Of a stretch of 6,644 bases of DNA, positions 5,321 through 6,644 are shown one piece after another. The DNA is from Desulfobacca acetoxidans (GTDB lineage: Bacteria; Desulfobacterota; Desulfobaccia; Desulfobaccales; 0-14-0-80-60-11). The stretch lies in NCBI GenBank assembly GCA_020723225.1, contig DYJG01000145.1, positions 1 through 6,644 on the forward strand. Reading direction: 5' to 3'. Both the position numbers and the translations under genes were made by a program. Under the pieces are notes generated by a model, which saw nothing but the letters and a program-made list of their open reading frames with translations, was not told the origin of the DNA and did not search any database. How positions within the stretch are numbered: the stretch's first letter is position 1; every line of letters begins with the position of its first letter.

Positions 5321-6346
5321 TCAACCGGGATAATCATCCGCCCAATAAACAAACTGCCAGGGCGGGTTTCCCCTCTGATTGAGCCGCACCACCGCCTTGA
5401 TGGTATGTTTGGCCCCCTCTCTATTATTTATCATGCCCGTGGCCAAGATGGTAAAAAAAGGCGAACTCCGGAAGGAAAGGTTTTGGACCACCGGCAGCAA
5501 CCGGGGGTCTCCGGTCAAGCGCGGCATTACCGCCTGGGGCCGCAAAGGGGCCGCCTCCCGCTCCTGGATCAACAACCGGGCCAGGTCCCCGGGGATACCC
5601 AGACCCTGCATCACCTCCAGGGGGGCGGCGTTCAGGTTTACCTGGGCCGCTCCCAGAACCGTGAGAAAAGAGGCCAGGCGCACCGGCAAGCCGGTGCCGG
5701 CAAAGCCCCGGACCCAGGCCAGTTCCTCCACCGTGTCGAACAGGGCGTTTTTGGACGGATAGGGGGGCTCCAGACCCAGGTAATAATCGCTCTTGGCGCC
5801 GTAGGGGCGGGGTTGGAGACCGGCTTGCCGCCAATCCTGGATGGAATCCACCATGACCCGCCATTTTCCCTGGGGAATCCCCAGGGCGCTAAACAGGTTG
5901 GCCAGGATTTTGTCATCGGCCCGGTTCAGATTGATCTTCCCGGCTTCGTCCGCCACCCGCACCTCCACCCGGCCGCCGGGCAGTTCCACCAGGTGGCGCC
6001 TCTGGTCCCCGATCCAGGGCTGCGGCCGCGGCTGCAACTGCATCTGGGATTCCTCGGCCCGCATCTCGCTGAACTTGGCCTCCGACAGTTTGGCCAGGGC
6101 GTAATAGATCCCGGCTTCGGCCAGGCTGTGGCACTGCCGGGCTTCCCGGAAATTGGCCGCCAGCCTGATTTCCGTGCGCCATTCCTCGGCCCAGCTCAGA
6201 ATCACCACGCTGAGCAGCGCCAGCACCCAGAGCACCAGCAGCAGGACCACTCCTTCTTCTCCTGCCGGGAGCCCGGGGCTTGGAGGATTATCCCCTTCTG
6301 CCGGGCGTCTGTGGCTGGGGACCGGTGCCGGTCGTATCCGATACAT
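5321..6346 (-). CDS. gspK: Minor pseudopilin GspK
   Basis: Large minor pseudopilin that caps the pseudopilus tip together with GspI and GspJ. It has 341 residues, normal for GspK. The hydrophobic helix starts after Gly32 (VVLLLVLWVLALLSVVILSW), the likely prepilin peptidase cut. Position +5 is Leu, not Glu, as is characteristic of GspK. The globular part shows family motifs in order: ANFREARQCHSLAEAGIYYA (64-83), DEAGKINLNRAD (133-144), SIQDWRQAG followed by YGAKSDYY, the ALFDTVEELAWVRGF segment, and VNLNAAPLEVMQGLGIP (236-252), a helix-hairpin-type stretch. The ATG at 6346 is the only reasonable start, because an in-frame TAA lies four codons upstream. It gives a 32-residue leader, longer than usual, with EE directly before the cut glycine. 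The leader overlaps the gspJ end by 59 bases. No close Shine-Dalgarno sequence is seen (AGGAG lies too far upstream), so coupling to gspJ is likely. Confidence 0.93.
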   Translation of the reverse strand: MYRIRPAPVPSHRRPAEGDNPPSPGLPAGEEGVVLLLVLWVLALLSVVILSWAEEWRTEIRLAANFREARQCHSLAEAGIYYALAKLSEAKFSEMRAEESQMQLQPRPQPWIGDQRRHLVELPGGRVEVRVADEAGKINLNRADDKILANLFSALGIPQGKWRVMVDSIQDWRQAGLQPRPYGAKSDYYLGLEPPYPSKNALFDTVEELAWVRGFAGTGLPVRLASFLTVLGAAQVNLNAAPLEVMQGLGIPGDLARLLIQEREAAPLRPQAVMPRLTGDPRLLPVVQNLSFRSSPFFTILATGMINNREGAKHTIKAVVRLNQRGNPPWQFVYWADDYPG

Positions 6347-6644
6347 GGATGGGTATTAACCACTCCTGGGGATTCTGCCCCCCGAAAGCCAGTTGGATTT
6401 TCACCCACTGGGGCAAGCCGCCGTTTTTAGTGGCGTCCCAATTGTTGTATTCATTGCCGTCGGTGGCGCCGTAAAGGAAGCGGACGGAAGCCACGTTCTT
6501 CAACAAAATCTGCCGGGTCTCCACCCCATCCCGGTCCCGGATCCAGTTGAGGTTGCGGGTCTGTTCCACGGCCAAAACCCCCTGACCGGCTTCATCCCGC
6601 CCCACCAGGACCCGCCAATGGTAGATGCCCCCCGGGCTGTGGGC
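6288..6644 (-). CDS. gspJ: Minor pseudopilin GspJ, C-terminal part (5' end outside window)
   Basis: The frame is open from the right edge to a TAA at 6290-6288, giving 118 visible residues. The N-terminal prepilin helix is not in the window, so the identity rests on the globular end and position. Visible features: GIYHWRVL, RDRDGVETRQILLKNVASVRFLY, a Trp- and Asn-rich turn, GGLPQWVKIQLAF, and a last strand EWLIPIHVS. This order (a final 'LL.. V.S..F.Y' segment, then 'LP..V...L', then a short strand) is the usual C-terminal pattern of GspJ. The last residues are a Gly/Pro/Thr-rich tail that overlaps the gspK leader. The immediately following gspK strongly supports GspJ, since the order I-J-K is conserved. 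A GTG at 6605 is internal, not the start. Confidence 0.82.
   Translation of the reverse strand, partial: AHSPGGIYHWRVLVGRDEAGQGVLAVEQTRNLNWIRDRDGVETRQILLKNVASVRFLYGATDGNEYNNWDATKNGGLPQWVKIQLAFGGQNPQEWLIPIHVSDTTGTGPQPQTPGRRG

Noticed and set aside
5405..6430. 341-residue plus-strand open frame opposite gspK
   Set aside because: It mirrors gspK almost exactly in extent, and gspK carries clear family motifs. No protein-like hydrophobic pattern is seen in the plus frame.

Overview
The window is one continuous stretch of minus-strand genes encoding the distal half of a type II secretion system (T2SS). Base composition is GC-rich, coding density is near total, and the genes overlap or are separated by a few bases. 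The gene set is Gram-negative. A PilM/PilN-type GspL, a short GspC and gspD placed last fit best with a deltaproteobacterium (Desulfobacterota, perhaps a Desulfobacca- or Syntrophobacter-like lineage). That taxonomic guess is inference from gene style, not a database match.

In transcription order (right to left) the layout is: C-terminal part of gspJ (6644-6288, cut by the window edge); gspK (6346-5321); gspL as a PilM-PilN fusion (5311-3887); gspM, PilO-like (3951-3310); a minimal gspC, PilP-like (3313-2831); gspD, the outer-membrane secretin (2816-399). After an 81-base gap comes a small exported or membrane protein of unknown function (317-1, running off the left edge). No promoter or convincing terminator is visible, so the promoter probably lies beyond the right edge, where gspE-F-G-H-I would be expected.

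The proteins form one machine. GspJ and GspK belong to the pseudopilus tip. GspL, GspM and GspC form the inner-membrane assembly platform and its periplasmic connector. GspD is the outer-membrane pore. The order GspL(M+N)-GspM(O)-GspC(P)-GspD(Q) reproduces the pilM-N-O-P-Q block of type IV pili, so the locus looks like a T2SS that keeps an ancestral or pilus-like organisation.

Points worth a second look: a lipobox in the secretin (a probable self-piloting liposecretin), an 80-residue Gly/Met-rich insertion in its N3 domain, a G-rich tract that could form a quadruplex or slip behind its signal peptide, a GspC without PDZ or coiled coil, a preserved PilN-type INLLP motif at the GspL fusion joint, an acidic GspK prepilin leader, and two unusually long out-of-frame gene overlaps. 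I saw no wholly new system; the novelty is in variations on a known machine.
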